A stretch of DNA of 43,717 nucleotides from an uncultured Collinsella sp. (GCA_900541245.1 UQIS01000019.1:1-43717), one strand, 5' to 3'; counted from the first letter of the stretch, positions 23,115 through 32,384 are shown. The notes: generated from the sequence alone by a model not told the origin. Made by a program: numbers and translations.

Positions 23115-23840
23115 ATGACGGTCTATGTGACGGGCGATATTCACGGCGGCGTCGACATGCAAAAGCTGCGCGACTGGGATCTTGGGGATAGTTTGACGAG
23201 TGATGACTATCTGATTGTCGCGGGCGACTTTGGCTTTCCGTGGGATTTCTCTGCCGAGGAGTGCGCCGATATCGCTTGGCTGGAGTCACGCCCCTATACC
23301 GTGCTGTTCGTCGACGGCAACCACGAGCGTTTCGATCACTGGGCAGAGCGTCCCATGGAGTTGTGGCACGGTGGGCTGACGCAGCGCCTGTCGGATACCT
23401 CTCCCATACGGCGCCTGACGCGTGGCGAGGTTTTTGAGCTCGACAACTCAACGATCTTTACTATGGGCGGTGCCACGAGCGTGGACAAGGAATACCGCAT
23501 TCCGTATTCCAGCTGGTGGCCACAGGAGCTGCCGGACGAGCGCAACTTTGAGGGGGCACGGACAAAGCTCGACAGCGTGGGCTGGAAGGTCGACTACGTA
23601 ATTACCCACACCTGCTCTACGCACATGCTTTCGCCCACGCTCTATCCGGCGCCCGGCTGGGATTGCCCCGGCGTTGATCGACTTACGGCGTTTTTCGATG
23701 AGCTGGAAGATCGCTTGGACTACAAGCGCTGGTACTACGGCCATTTTCATCGGGATGCCAACCCGGCCGAGCGCCACACCGTGCTCTACGACTGTATCGT
23801 TCGCTTGGGTGATGAACTCCAGCCCTGGGATGTTGCGTAG
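23115..23840 (+). CDS. calcineurin-like metallophosphoesterase
   Basis: A 241-residue metallophosphoesterase. Di-metal motifs in order: VTGDIHGGVD, IVAGDFGFPW, FVDGNHERFD, ITHTCSTHM and YYGHFHRDA. In many Firmicutes and Actinobacteria this group is annotated only as a general phosphohydrolase; the substrate is unknown. ATG 23115 with AGGGAAGTGG upstream was preferred over ATG 23079, as the family begins at VYVTGDIHGG. It converges on gluQ with 15 bases between stops, so terminators must be shared or absent. Confidence 0.9.
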   Translation: MTVYVTGDIHGGVDMQKLRDWDLGDSLTSDDYLIVAGDFGFPWDFSAEECADIAWLESRPYTVLFVDGNHERFDHWAERPMELWHGGLTQRLSDTSPIRRLTRGEVFELDNSTIFTMGGATSVDKEYRIPYSSWWPQELPDERNFEGARTKLDSVGWKVDYVITHTCSTHMLSPTLYPAPGWDCPGVDRLTAFFDELEDRLDYKRWYYGHFHRDANPAERHTVLYDCIVRLGDELQPWDVA

Positions 23841-23855
23841 CGGCAAGACGTTTGG

Positions 23856-24866
23856 CTACTCGGCCGTTATGGTGATGTTTTTCCGGTGCGCGTGGATAAC
23901 ATCCCAGCTAAAGTGCTCGACCAATTGCTCGGCGGTGCGCGGCGTGGTGTCCGGCGCGATGCCTGTTTGCCCGGCGAGCCAGCCCAGCAGCGCCTCGGGT
24001 GTGCCAAAGCGGGTGCGGAGCTCGCCCAGGTCCAGGTCGCGGTCGCGCTTGGAAAGGCGGCGGCCGTCCGGTGACATGAGCAGCGGAATGTGCGCGTAGT
24101 GCGGCGTGGGCAGTCCCAGTAGATGCTGCAGGTAGATTTGGCGCGGCGTGGAGCCCAGCAGGTCGCATCCGCGCACGACCTCGGTGACGCCCATGGCGGC
24201 GTCATCGACCACCACGGCCAGCTGATAGGCAAACACGCCGTCGCTGCGGCGCACCAAAAAGTCGCCGCATTCGGTGGCGAGCGCCTCGCATTGGGCACCA
24301 TACGTGCGGTCCACAAATTCGACCACATCGTCTGCGAGGTCGTCGACGGTGGGCACGCGCAGGCGTGTGGCCGGGGCGCGCAGAACGCTGCGGCGGGCGA
24401 TTTCTTCGGCCGAAAGCCCTCGGCAGGCGCCACGGTAGATGGGCGTGCCGTCGCTGGCGTGCGGCGCGCTTGCGGCGTGGAGTTCGGCGCGCGTGCAAAA
24501 GCAGGGGTAGGTGAGGCCGGCGTCTTGCAGCTGGTGCAGGGCGTCCTCGTACAAGTCCAGGCGATCGTGCTGGTAGTAGGGGCCTTCGTCCCACTCAAGC
24601 CCCAGCCAGGCCAGGTCGTCAATCAGTTGAGCGGCAAGTTCCGGGCGCTTGCAGCGATCGTCCAGGTCCTCGATGCGCAGTACGATGCGGCCGCCCTGGC
24701 TGCGGGCCGAAAGCCACGCGCACAGGCAACTGAACACGTTGCCCAGGTGCATGCGGCCCGAGGGCGACGGGGCAAAACGGCCCACGACGGGCGTGGGAGC
24801 GGGAGAGGAGGTCGTCGTTGGCGCGTCCGCGGCGGGCGCTGCTATGTTGCGTGCGTTGATATCCAT
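23856..24866 (-). CDS. gluQ: glutamyl-Q tRNA(Asp) synthetase
   Basis: A 336-residue GluRS paralogue lacking the anticodon-binding domain, which attaches glutamate to queuosine at position 34 of tRNA-Asp. HIGH-like FAPSPSGRMHLGNVFS, LRIEDLDDRCKRP, zinc-site Cys in YPCFCTRAEL and YRGACRG, VVRGCDLLGSTPRQIYLQ and KMSKS-like RLSKRDRDLD are visible. The start ATG 24866 is chosen because the family begins VVGRFAPSPSG after a roughly 30-residue Ala/Thr/Pro-rich leader. No Shine-Dalgarno is present; TATACT lies about 10 bases upstream, so the mRNA may be leaderless. A plain GluRS is unlikely given the length. Confidence 0.9.
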   Translation of the reverse strand: MDINARNIAAPAADAPTTTSSPAPTPVVGRFAPSPSGRMHLGNVFSCLCAWLSARSQGGRIVLRIEDLDDRCKRPELAAQLIDDLAWLGLEWDEGPYYQHDRLDLYEDALHQLQDAGLTYPCFCTRAELHAASAPHASDGTPIYRGACRGLSAEEIARRSVLRAPATRLRVPTVDDLADDVVEFVDRTYGAQCEALATECGDFLVRRSDGVFAYQLAVVVDDAAMGVTEVVRGCDLLGSTPRQIYLQHLLGLPTPHYAHIPLLMSPDGRRLSKRDRDLDLGELRTRFGTPEALLGWLAGQTGIAPDTTPRTAEQLVEHFSWDVIHAHRKNITITAE

Positions 24867-25003
24867 GCGGACGAGTATAGCGCGGGACACGGTAGGGAAG
24901 GCGTTGCCGTGGCTCGCAAGTTGGCGGCGCTGCGCATTGCGCACGGCGGGTTTGCGGCTCAACGTCTCGATCGCCGCGCACTGACTCAGCCTCACAAACG
25001 ACA

Positions 25004-25042
25004 GAAACCCCGGCAGCTCTTCGCAACTGCCGGGGTTTCCGC
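25004..25042. terminator. strong hairpin, terminator-like
   Basis: GAAACCCCGGCAG (25004–25016) pairs perfectly with CTGCCGGGGTTTC (25027–25039) over a 10-nt loop. The T-run is short (GGGGTTTCC). It lies in the 509-base gap 24867–25375, which otherwise holds no gene I can support. A small TGGGAC-TTTT-GTCCCA hairpin is at 25270–25285 and a reversed GGGACGTTCC module near 25242–25252. Confidence 0.5.
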
Positions 25043-25375
25043 GGAAAAGGGGGACATGATCCTCGAGCGAACGGCAAAGGGGCAAACCGTTTTCGCTCAA
25101 CTGCTTTATGCCCCTCGGCTGGCGGCTCAATCAGCGCATGCCGCGCCCACACAAAGCCGCTACACCTGTGACGGAGCTGTGAAGTGGTATCTATCGTTGG
25201 TGCAGGCCATGCCAAGGAGTGCCCCAAACTGCCGGCAGATAAGGAACGTCCCTAAGTGCCAGGCTCGGGTGGGACTTTTGTCCCATTTGGCGCTCCGGTC
25301 GCCTAGATATTCGTCATGTGTGCCCGTAAACGTGGGACAATGGCGCTGTTGGTATCACAGACAAAGGATGTGCCT

Positions 25376-27319
25376 ATGAACGCCCCCGTTGCCAAGACCT
25401 GTCGGCAGCGCCGCCTGTTCGCGCGATTTGCTTCCGTCTGCGCGCTCGTCGCGCTTGCGTTGTTGCTGCTGCCTGCCGCCGCGCACGCCGACGGCTACTC
25501 CATGAGCCAAACCTACATCGGCGCCACGGTTGAGGCCGATGGATCGCTGACCGTTGTCGAGGGACGCCAGTTCGATTTCGACGACGACATCAACGGCGTG
25601 TTTTGGGAGATCAATACGGGCACCAACCAGCAGGGCGGCACGGCGGGCGTCGACGTGCTGAGTGTCGAGGAAGAGGACACCGCGTTTAGCGAAGTCGATA
25701 GCGCGAACAAGGGTGACTCCGGCGTCTATACGGTCGAGCAGACCGGTGACGGCGTAAAGATCAAGGTTTTTAGCCCCCACGAGAGCGGCGACAGCGCAAT
25801 CTATTACGTGAGCTACACCATGACCGGTGCGGTCATGAACTGGGCCGATACCGCTGAGCTCTACTGGAAATTTGTAGGTGACGGCTGGTCCGCGGATTCC
25901 GACGATGTCGAGATGGAAGTGTACTTCGCAAATGCTGCTGCCGGGACGGCGGCCGTCAAGGGCGATAACTTTCGCGCATGGGGCCACGGCCCGCTGACGG
26001 GCGACGTGTCGCTCGATGCGGACGAGCCCATGGTCACCTATACCATTCCCTGCGTGCATCAGGGCGAATTCGCCGAGGCACGCATCGCCTTCCCCAGCGA
26101 CTGGGTGCCATGGCTTTCCGCCTCGAGCGAGGAGCGCATGTCAACGATCCTGAGCGAAGAGAAGGCGTGGGCCGACGAAGCTAACGCCCGCCGCGCTCAC
26201 GCTCGCATGATTGCCAATGTACTTGCCGTACTAAGTGTTGTCGCGGCGGTGGCCTTTACCGGCACAATCGTTGTGCTCAAGCTGCGCCGCCGCAAGCCCA
26301 AGCCGCTTTTCCAGGACGAATATTTCCGCGATGTGCCTTCGGCCGACCATCCCGCCGTGCTTTCGGCCCTCATGAGCTGGAACGAGGTGCCCGATCAGGC
26401 ATATATCGCCACGCTCATGAAGCTTACTGACGACCGTGTGATCAAGCTGGAGCAGGCGACCGTGACCAAGGCCAAGAAGGGTCTGTTGGGGCGTGAAAAA
26501 GAAGAGCGGACGTATCGCGTGACGGTGAGTGATGCGGGTTGGAAGTCGGCCAAGGGCATTGACCACATGGTGCTCAAGGTCTTCTTTGCCGGTGCTAAGC
26601 CCGACGAGAACGGCGATCGCTCGCGCACGTTTGACGAGCTGCAGCACTACGTCAAGCAGCACGCTACGCCCGTGGGCGACAAGCTCGAGGACTATCAGAA
26701 CACCGTTAAGGGCAAGTTGGCCGATAGCGAGTACGTTGCCTCGGACGGCATTGTCGCAATGGTGTTCTGCCTGGTTCTTGGTATTCTGATCGCCTTTGTT
26801 CCCATGGGATCCATCTTCTTTACCGACGGCGCACAGGCGAACATTATCGCCGCGGTTATCTCGGTGCCGATTGTGCTGGTGGGTATTGGCGTGGGCCTTA
26901 CGTTCCGCCGCTTTACGCCGGAGGGCGCCGAGGTGGCGGCTCGCTGCAAGGCGCTTAAGCATTGGCTCGAGGACTTCACGCGTCTAAAGGAAGCCGTCCC
27001 CGGCGATCTGGTCCTGTGGAATAAACTTCTGGTGATGGGTGCGGCGCTGGGCGTTTCGAAGGAAGTCCTGCGTCAGCTTGCCGAGGCTGTTCCTCCCGAG
27101 GTGCGCGAGGCCGACGGTTTCTACGACAATTACCCCTGCTACTGGTGGTACTACCATCATTACGGCAACGAGTCGCCGATGGATTCGTTCGACGGCGTGT
27201 ATCACGAGAGCATCCGTGAGCTCGCGTCGAGCTCGGACAGCTCGGGCGGCGGCGGAGGCGGTGGCTTCTCGGGCGGCGGAGGCGGCGGCGTCGGCGGAGG
27301 CGGCGGCGGAACGTTCTAG
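25376..27319 (+). CDS. DUF2207 membrane protein with Gly-rich C-terminus
   Basis: A 647-residue predicted exported membrane protein. A Sec signal peptide (residues 1–40, VCALVALALLLLPAAAHA) is followed by an extracellular β-rich DUF2207 domain (TYIGATVEADGSLTVVEG ... FDDDINGVFWEI), a TM helix near 285–308, a cytoplasmic winged-helix-like region (TLMKLTDDRVIKLEQ), two more TM helices near 475–525 (VFCLVLGILIAFVPMGS, AAVISVPIVLVGIGVG) and a Gly-rich, low-complexity tail (GGGGGGGFSGGGGGG). The family is widespread in Gram-positives with no established function. ATG 25376 has AAAGGATG upstream. Single gene with its own terminator. Confidence 0.9.
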   Translation: MNAPVAKTCRQRRLFARFASVCALVALALLLLPAAAHADGYSMSQTYIGATVEADGSLTVVEGRQFDFDDDINGVFWEINTGTNQQGGTAGVDVLSVEEEDTAFSEVDSANKGDSGVYTVEQTGDGVKIKVFSPHESGDSAIYYVSYTMTGAVMNWADTAELYWKFVGDGWSADSDDVEMEVYFANAAAGTAAVKGDNFRAWGHGPLTGDVSLDADEPMVTYTIPCVHQGEFAEARIAFPSDWVPWLSASSEERMSTILSEEKAWADEANARRAHARMIANVLAVLSVVAAVAFTGTIVVLKLRRRKPKPLFQDEYFRDVPSADHPAVLSALMSWNEVPDQAYIATLMKLTDDRVIKLEQATVTKAKKGLLGREKEERTYRVTVSDAGWKSAKGIDHMVLKVFFAGAKPDENGDRSRTFDELQHYVKQHATPVGDKLEDYQNTVKGKLADSEYVASDGIVAMVFCLVLGILIAFVPMGSIFFTDGAQANIIAAVISVPIVLVGIGVGLTFRRFTPEGAEVAARCKALKHWLEDFTRLKEAVPGDLVLWNKLLVMGAALGVSKEVLRQLAEAVPPEVREADGFYDNYPCYWWYYHHYGNESPMDSFDGVYHESIRELASSSDSSGGGGGGGFSGGGGGGVGGGGGGTF

Positions 27320-27333
27320 CGGTCGTAAGCTAT

Positions 27334-27381
27334 GGGATGGGCTTTTCTCGACAGCCGTCGGGGAAAGCCCATCCCCTTTTT
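27334..27381 (+). terminator. intrinsic terminator after the DUF2207 gene
   Basis: GGGATGGGCTTTT (27334–27346) with GAAAGCCCATCCC (27363–27375), 16-nt loop, then CTTTTT. One mismatch. Confidence 0.9.
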
Positions 27382-27395
27382 ATGCGCTACCTGCG

Positions 27396-27441
27396 AAGAC
27401 TGTCTCCAACGACTAGTTACTGGGGACGTTCCTAAATGACT
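27396..27441. repeat. REP-like palindromic module
   Basis: Contains GACTGTCTCCAACGACTAGT then TGGGGACGTTCCTAAATGACT. The first half matches the reverse complement of 9287–9310, the second half matches 9274–9294 directly, so the two modules are inverted relative to the copy after hisE. Confidence 0.5.
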
Positions 27442-27458
27442 TGGTATGGCTGCTGGGC

Positions 27459-28100
27459 CTAGACGGTTAGGTCCAGCTCGTAGAGGAAGCTTTCGCGCGG
27501 CATGGCGTGGCGGCGTTCCTCGCGGTTGGCGCGGTGCGTGGCGGTGCGCTTAAAGCCGTGCAGCTCGTAGAACTTCCACGAGCAGTTGGAGTCGGTGTAC
27601 AGGTGTGCGCTGGTCGCCCCGCACGAGGACAGATGCGAGATAGCGGCGTCGAGCAGCACCGTGCCAACGCCCAGGCCGTGGACATCGCGATCCACGGCGA
27701 GCAACGTGACCTCGTTGTCATGCGGCAGTGGGCTTTTCTCGAGCAGGCGGTTGTTGGTTCGGATGGTTGTGCGCACAAACGAGAGATACTCGGCGCACGA
27801 CTCGGGTTCTAGCTCGCGCATCTGCGACAGCAGTGCACGCTCAGTATCCATCCAATGTTCCCTGACGGCGGTGTCGGAGCTCTGTCCTGCACGCGCAAGC
27901 GAAATGCCGCGCGCCTCGCCATCTATAACTGCAACCTGCGAAAACGTCGAGGAAGAAAGGCAGTAGGCAAGATCGCACGCGGCTTCGAGGCGGTTGTACT
28001 CATCGTTATCCGAGTTGTTGTGCCAAAGCTGCTGCAGGATCAGCGCGATGGCGTCGAAATCTTCGGTATCAAACGGTCGGTAGAGAACCCGCGAGACCAT
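27459..28100 (-). CDS. GNAT-family N-acetyltransferase
   Basis: A 213-residue GNAT acyltransferase. The acetyl-CoA-binding motif A is in VTLLAVDRDVHGLGVGTVLL (Q/R-x-x-G-x-G/A pattern as DVHGLGVG), followed by motif B LYTDSNCSWKFYELHGFKRT. The N-terminal half (residues 1–110) is poorly conserved and sets substrate choice, which I cannot predict; it could act on small molecules or proteins. AAGAGG precedes ATG 28100. Transcribed away from purH, apparently a single gene. Confidence 0.9.
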   Translation of the reverse strand: MVSRVLYRPFDTEDFDAIALILQQLWHNNSDNDEYNRLEAACDLAYCLSSSTFSQVAVIDGEARGISLARAGQSSDTAVREHWMDTERALLSQMRELEPESCAEYLSFVRTTIRTNNRLLEKSPLPHDNEVTLLAVDRDVHGLGVGTVLLDAAISHLSSCGATSAHLYTDSNCSWKFYELHGFKRTATHRANREERRHAMPRESFLYELDLTV

Positions 28101-28376
28101 GGTGCCTCTTTCTATTGCGGATGCATATCGAGCACAGTTCTACCACGCCATTGGCATCTAATTATGGTGCCCCTGTGTTCCATGAACTCACCGTGCCCAG
28201 TGGCGCTCCTGCAACCTCCGCTCGAAGCTTTTTCTGCACAGCCGTGCGTTGCGGGGTGCATCGTCGCGCTCGATGCGCTACATTGAATCAGTATTTTCAA
28301 TGCCGCTGCGCGAGCGCTGCAGATCGACGTATCACCGACTCACAGAGCACGGCGGCGTACCAGACAGGAGGACTGC

Positions 28377-29984
28377 ATGGGATCTGATGTGAAGATCGCA
28401 CGCGCGTTGATCTCGGTTACCGATAAGACGGGCGTCGTCGATTTCGCACGGACGCTGGTTGACGACTTTGGCGTCGAGATCATCTCTACGGGCGGCACGG
28501 CTCGTGCCATCGAGGACGCGGGCGTTCCCGTAACCCCCATCGAGGAGTTCACGGGCTATCCCGAGATGATGGACGGCCGCGTCAAGACGCTGCATCCCAA
28601 GGTTCACGGCGCACTGCTTGCCCGTCGCGATTCCGAGCAGCACATGCAGGAGGCCGCTCAGCACGGCATTAAGCTGATCGACCTGGTCGTCGTCAACCTG
28701 TACGAGTTCGAGAAGACCGTCGCCAACCCCGAGGTCACCTTCGCGGATGCCATCGAGCACATCGATATCGGTGGTCCCTCCATGCTGCGCTCTGCCGCTA
28801 AGAACGCCGCGAGCGTTACCGTCATTTCCGACCCGGCCGACTATGATGCCGTCCTGGCCGAGATGCGCGAGACCGGTGGCTGCACCACGCTTTCCACCCG
28901 TCGCCGCCTGCAGGTGAAGGTCTACCAGACCACCGCCGCCTACGACACGGCCATCTCCCGTTGGCTTGCCGCCCAGGCAAGCGACGTGGCGGACACCTCT
29001 GCCAAGCTCGAGATCTCGCTGGAGAAGGTCGACGACCTGCGCTATGGCGAGAATCCTCAGCAGAAGGCTACGGTCTACCGCTTTGCCGAGGGCTGCGAGA
29101 ACACCGCGAGCTCGCAGTTCCCGCTCGTGGGCTCCGAGCAGATCCAGGGCAAGCCGCTCAGCTACAACAACTATCTGGATGCCGATGCCGCCTGGAACCT
29201 GGTCCGCGAGTTCGACGAGCCGGCCTGCGTGATCCTCAAGCACCAGAACCCCTGCGGTTCCGCCGTTGCCGAGGATATTACGGCTGCCTACGACCGCGCC
29301 TTCGCCTGCGATCCCAAGAGCGCCTTCGGCGGCATCATCGCCTGCAACCGCGAGGTTCCCTTTGATCTGGTTGAGCACTTCGCCGATCAGAACAAGCAGT
29401 TCGTCGAGGTCATCATCGCCCCGAGCTACACCGATGAGGCGCTCGAGCGCATGGCTAAGCGCCCCAACCTGCGCGTGCTGGCTACCGGCGGCGTGGACCA
29501 CGGCGCCCAGGTGGAGCTGCGCTCCGTCGACGGCGGCATGCTGGTGCAGGAAGTCGACCACGTGACCGAGGATCCCGCGACCTTTACGTTCCCCACCGAC
29601 CGCAAGCCCACCGACGCCGAGATGGCCGAGCTCGAGTTTGCCTGGAAGGTCTGCAAGGGCGTTAAGTCCAACGCCATCCTGGTCTCCAAGGGCAAGGCCG
29701 GCATTGGCATGGGCCCGGGTCAGCCCAACCGCGTGGATTCTGCACTGTTGGCCTGCGAGCGTGCCGAGGACTTCTGCGAGCGCGAGGGCGTGGAGAAGGG
29801 CGGCTTTGCCTGCGCAAGCGACGCGTTCTTCCCGTTCCGCGACAACGTCGACGTGCTTGCCGAGCATGGTGTGACCTGCATCATTCAGCCCGGCGGCTCC
29901 AAGCGCGACGACGAGAGCATCCAGGCCTGCAACGAACACAATATTGCTATGGTCTTCACGGGCGCTCGCCACTTCCGCCACTAA
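28377..29984 (+). CDS. purH: bifunctional AICAR transformylase/IMP cyclohydrolase
   Basis: A 535-residue enzyme for the last two steps of IMP synthesis. N-terminal IMP cyclohydrolase domain (1 to about 195): ALISVTDKTGVVDFA, ISTGGTARAIEDAG, MDGRVKTLHPKVHGALL, ENIDIGG-like EHIDIGGPSMLRSAAKN. C-terminal transformylase: LRYGENPQQKA, the catalytic KH in ILKHQNPCGSAVA, DPKSAFGG, SDAFFPFRDNVD and IIQPGGSKRDDE. AGGAGG lies 8 bases before ATG 28377. AICAR, its substrate, is also the by-product of HisF, so it links to the his operon metabolically. The 276-base upstream gap shows no clear regulatory motif. A family A repeat follows the stop. Confidence 0.98.
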   Translation: MGSDVKIARALISVTDKTGVVDFARTLVDDFGVEIISTGGTARAIEDAGVPVTPIEEFTGYPEMMDGRVKTLHPKVHGALLARRDSEQHMQEAAQHGIKLIDLVVVNLYEFEKTVANPEVTFADAIEHIDIGGPSMLRSAAKNAASVTVISDPADYDAVLAEMRETGGCTTLSTRRRLQVKVYQTTAAYDTAISRWLAAQASDVADTSAKLEISLEKVDDLRYGENPQQKATVYRFAEGCENTASSQFPLVGSEQIQGKPLSYNNYLDADAAWNLVREFDEPACVILKHQNPCGSAVAEDITAAYDRAFACDPKSAFGGIIACNREVPFDLVEHFADQNKQFVEVIIAPSYTDEALERMAKRPNLRVLATGGVDHGAQVELRSVDGGMLVQEVDHVTEDPATFTFPTDRKPTDAEMAELEFAWKVCKGVKSNAILVSKGKAGIGMGPGQPNRVDSALLACERAEDFCEREGVEKGGFACASDAFFPFRDNVDVLAEHGVTCIIQPGGSKRDDESIQACNEHNIAMVFTGARHFRH

Positions 29985-29995
29985 GTAGGGAAGCG

Positions 29996-30112
29996 GCGCT
30001 GCGGCTTGCCCAGCCACCGCACCTTGTCGTTCATTCGTCGCTCGCGTACCCAAGTACGCGTCGCTCCTCTTTCACGGCAATCTGCGGCACCTGGGCAACC
30101 CTCGCCGACCTG
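29996..30112 (+). repeat. family A structured repeat, copy 2 (after purH)
   Basis: Outer arms GCGGCTTGCCCAGCCACC (30001–30018) and GGCACCTGGGCAACCCTCGC (30086–30105); terminal stem GCGTAC (30044–30049) / GTACGC (30054–30059) with CCAA loop. It starts 12 bases after the purH stop. Compared with copy 1 the loop-closing stem is identical, the loop changes TTAA to CCAA, and the outer arm changes GACAA to GGCAA. Confidence 0.75.
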
Positions 30113-30183
30113 TTAGGTTGACTGGGGAGGACGGGATGTTATCTCGTCCCTTGGACTGGCCTCGCTTCTAAAATAATCTCTGC

Positions 30184-30219
30184 AAAAGACGGTCGCTCCG
30201 TTTGGAGGGCCGTCTTTTT
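30184..30219 (+). terminator. intrinsic terminator
   Basis: AAAAGACGG (30184–30192) pairs with CCGTCTTTT (30210–30218), with an inner GCTCC/GGAG stem, then a T-run. It ends the purH transcript; just before it a GGACGGGAT...CTCGTCC hairpin (about 30130–30151) is also present. Confidence 0.9.
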
Positions 30220-30259
30220 GGTATAAGAGGACGGAATGACTAACACGAAAGGTACAACC

Positions 30260-30970
30260 ATGCCCCAGATTGATGATGACGAGCTGTTTGGCAATGCCGA
30301 GGATCAGCGTGCGTACGAGGACTTTTGCGCCAATCAGGAGGCGGTCGAGAAGTTCACGCTCGACAAGCCCGCGCTCATCTGCCGTTGGCGCATGTCCAAC
30401 AAAAAGGTGCCCATGCTCAACCGTCACATCCGTGCGCTATCCGAGCGCCTGGTGCAGGGCGAGCCACTTACCCATAACATGCTCAGCTGGGCCAAACAGC
30501 ACGTTGAGTGGTCACTTGCCGAGGGCGACTACACCGCCCGCGACGGTGTGCTCATGCTGGTGATCGACATTAACGGCAACGCCGCCATGACGGTGGGGGA
30601 GTACGAGCCGCTGGCCGACACGTCGGCCAAGGCGCTGCGTGCCCGTTCTGCCGAGGCTCGCTCCGAGGCCGACGAGACCGGCGTGGCGCCCGAGCTGCTC
30701 GCTGCCGTCAACGACGGTGAGCTTGCCTTTGTGGTGCCGGCAGACGAGTGCCTGTGCGGCACGGCGACGCTCATTGAGCAGCTGGCCCAGACCAAGGGCA
30801 TCCCGGTCACGCGTGTGGATATTCCCGCACAGCTCAAGGGCGCGCTGTTCCTGGTGAGTGACGAGCACGGTGTGGTTCCCGCAACCGAGACGGACGCCGC
30901 CGAGTCCGACGCCGCCACGGTCGCCTTCTTCGCCGAAGGTTACGAAAAGCTCCGTGCCCGCCGCTCCTAA
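30260..30970 (+). CDS. protein of unknown function
   Basis: A 236-residue soluble protein, acidic at the N-terminus (PQIDDDELFGNAEDQ), with a recognisable central β-like segment (GVLMLVIDINGNAAMTVGEYEPL), an Ala/Arg/Glu helix (AKALRARSAEARSEADETG) and a second αβ region (ELAFVVPADECLCGTATLIEQLAQ). I do not recognise a family; the AAMT–VGEYEPL part faintly recalls aminodeoxychorismate-lyase-like proteins, but no PLP motif supports it. ATG 30260 with GAAAGG is chosen; ATG 30236 with AGAGGA is nearly as good and adds eight residues. It follows the purH terminator and converges on the PucR gene. Confidence 0.7.
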   Translation: MPQIDDDELFGNAEDQRAYEDFCANQEAVEKFTLDKPALICRWRMSNKKVPMLNRHIRALSERLVQGEPLTHNMLSWAKQHVEWSLAEGDYTARDGVLMLVIDINGNAAMTVGEYEPLADTSAKALRARSAEARSEADETGVAPELLAAVNDGELAFVVPADECLCGTATLIEQLAQTKGIPVTRVDIPAQLKGALFLVSDEHGVVPATETDAAESDAATVAFFAEGYEKLRARRS

Positions 30971-30988
30971 CCTCAAGGCGGGGTGGGC

Positions 30989-32170
30989 TTACTGAAGCGA
31001 GCGAGCGCGTTCGATGGCGTAGGCGAGCGACAGCTGCTCCATCTCCGGGGCGCATTTGTAGCTCAGTCCGGTGAGGGCTGTCACCTTATCGAGGCGATAT
31101 CGAATTGTGTTCGGGTGCTGGCCAGTCTGCTTGGCGGTCTGCTCGATACGTCGGTCGTTCTCGATGAATGCGGCGAGTGTGGATTCCAGTTCGCTGCCAT
31201 GCTCGCTGTCGTGCTCGCGTATCGGCGAGAGAATCGCCTCCGAGAACGATCGCATCTCCGGGGTTTCCGCAAAAGGCATCACGGTTCTCAGGATGCCGAG
31301 CTGCGTATAGCGCACGGGACCCTCGGCTCGTTGACAAGATAGGCGCTGCGCGTAAATCGCCTGCGAGATCGCCTGCGCCACCGCCTCGTCTCCAAACAGA
31401 ATATCGCTGATGCCGAGCCCTTCCGCTCCGCCATCGATACCGCTAGCCTCGATGAGCTCCATGAGCGCCTGCACGATTCGCTCCACATCGAGCGTCTGCT
31501 CCGAGTCGCTTGTCGCTACGAATAGCAAACCTCCGTCATAGGGTGCCAGCATGTTGTGGCATCCGGCGAGGGTCGATTTTGCACAGAGACGTTCGATTTG
31601 CAAAAACGTACGCGGGTCGAGGGGCTCTGCAAACGATGCGAACAGGGCGACCGCTTCGTCCAGAAATGACGGGTTGAGGCCTCGGATGCGTCGGCAGACG
31701 GACTCGGGCGATACGTCTGTCCTCAGGGCATCGATCTCGCGCTGTGCGAAGTCGATGGACGCGAGCTGCTCGATATGCCGTTTGACCTCATAGATGATGC
31801 TGTCAAAGAACAGTGAGTCGTCGGTTGTGAGAAAGACCGGGTAGTGCCGCGCGTTGGCGTAGCGGATGGCTTGGTCGGGAATCGGGATGTGCAGGACGTT
31901 TTTGATGATGAGACCGCTCGTCCCCTTGGCGACGAGGTATTTCACGGCTTCAGTGATGAGGTATGGGTCGTCCTTCGCATAGAGGAAGGTGCTGAGGACG
32001 ATCTCGTCTGGGCTGAAGTTGACGCGCTGATACTTGTTCTTGAGGCCGGGCATGAGTTCATAATCGAGAATCCCGACGCCGGAGACGGCGCGTGAGACGC
32101 CATCGCTGCCGGCGATTAGACGGACCGACCCCTCATATTCCCGTGAGAAGTCCGAGATGGTGTATAGCAT
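30989..32170 (-). CDS. PucR-family transcriptional regulator
   Basis: A 393-residue regulator. The N-terminal PucR/PurC-like sensory domain (1 to about 125) contains ILDYELMPGLKNKYQRVN, IVLSTFLYAKDDP and ANARHYPVFLT. A middle region follows, then the C-terminal PucR helix-turn-helix: LAAFIENDRRIEQTAKQTGQ, HPNTIRYRLDKVTALTG. Members respond to purine, amino acid or related metabolites and often activate adjacent catabolic genes. ATG 32170 is preferred because AAGGTG lies six bases upstream; ATG 32176 has no spacing and the longer frame has a spurious hydrophobic leader. It is divergent from the cyclodeaminase-family gene, which it likely controls. Confidence 0.88.
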   Translation of the reverse strand: MLYTISDFSREYEGSVRLIAGSDGVSRAVSGVGILDYELMPGLKNKYQRVNFSPDEIVLSTFLYAKDDPYLITEAVKYLVAKGTSGLIIKNVLHIPIPDQAIRYANARHYPVFLTTDDSLFFDSIIYEVKRHIEQLASIDFAQREIDALRTDVSPESVCRRIRGLNPSFLDEAVALFASFAEPLDPRTFLQIERLCAKSTLAGCHNMLAPYDGGLLFVATSDSEQTLDVERIVQALMELIEASGIDGGAEGLGISDILFGDEAVAQAISQAIYAQRLSCQRAEGPVRYTQLGILRTVMPFAETPEMRSFSEAILSPIREHDSEHGSELESTLAAFIENDRRIEQTAKQTGQHPNTIRYRLDKVTALTGLSYKCAPEMEQLSLAYAIERARSLQ

Positions 32171-32323
32171 CAGCATCACCTTGTAAATCACTACAATTAG
32201 TACAGGTATAAATAGGATAATCGCACATCCGTATGCCATCGATGCGAGAAATAGTTCAAATATCTGCTGATAGAACGAAAAATCAGATTAAGAATCGTTG
32301 TAGATTCCAACAAGAAATGATCC

Positions 32324-32352
32324 TTGGCGGCATCGTTACTAAACCGTACAGT
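32324..32352 (+). promoter_or_regulatory. candidate promoter of the cyclodeaminase–aminotransferase pair
   Basis: TTGGCG (32324–32329), a 17-bp spacer, TACAGT (32347–32352), 33 bases before the start. The 214-base divergent region (32171–32384) is visibly AT-rich compared with the surroundings and is the likely PucR target. Confidence 0.45.
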
Positions 32353-32384
32353 GAAGCAACGTAAAGCTTTCGCTGAGAGGAGCG

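Noticed and set aside
25004..25039. Riboswitch ahead of the DUF2207 gene
   Set aside because: Only a simple hairpin is seen over 300 bases from the start codon, with no multi-helix conserved core.
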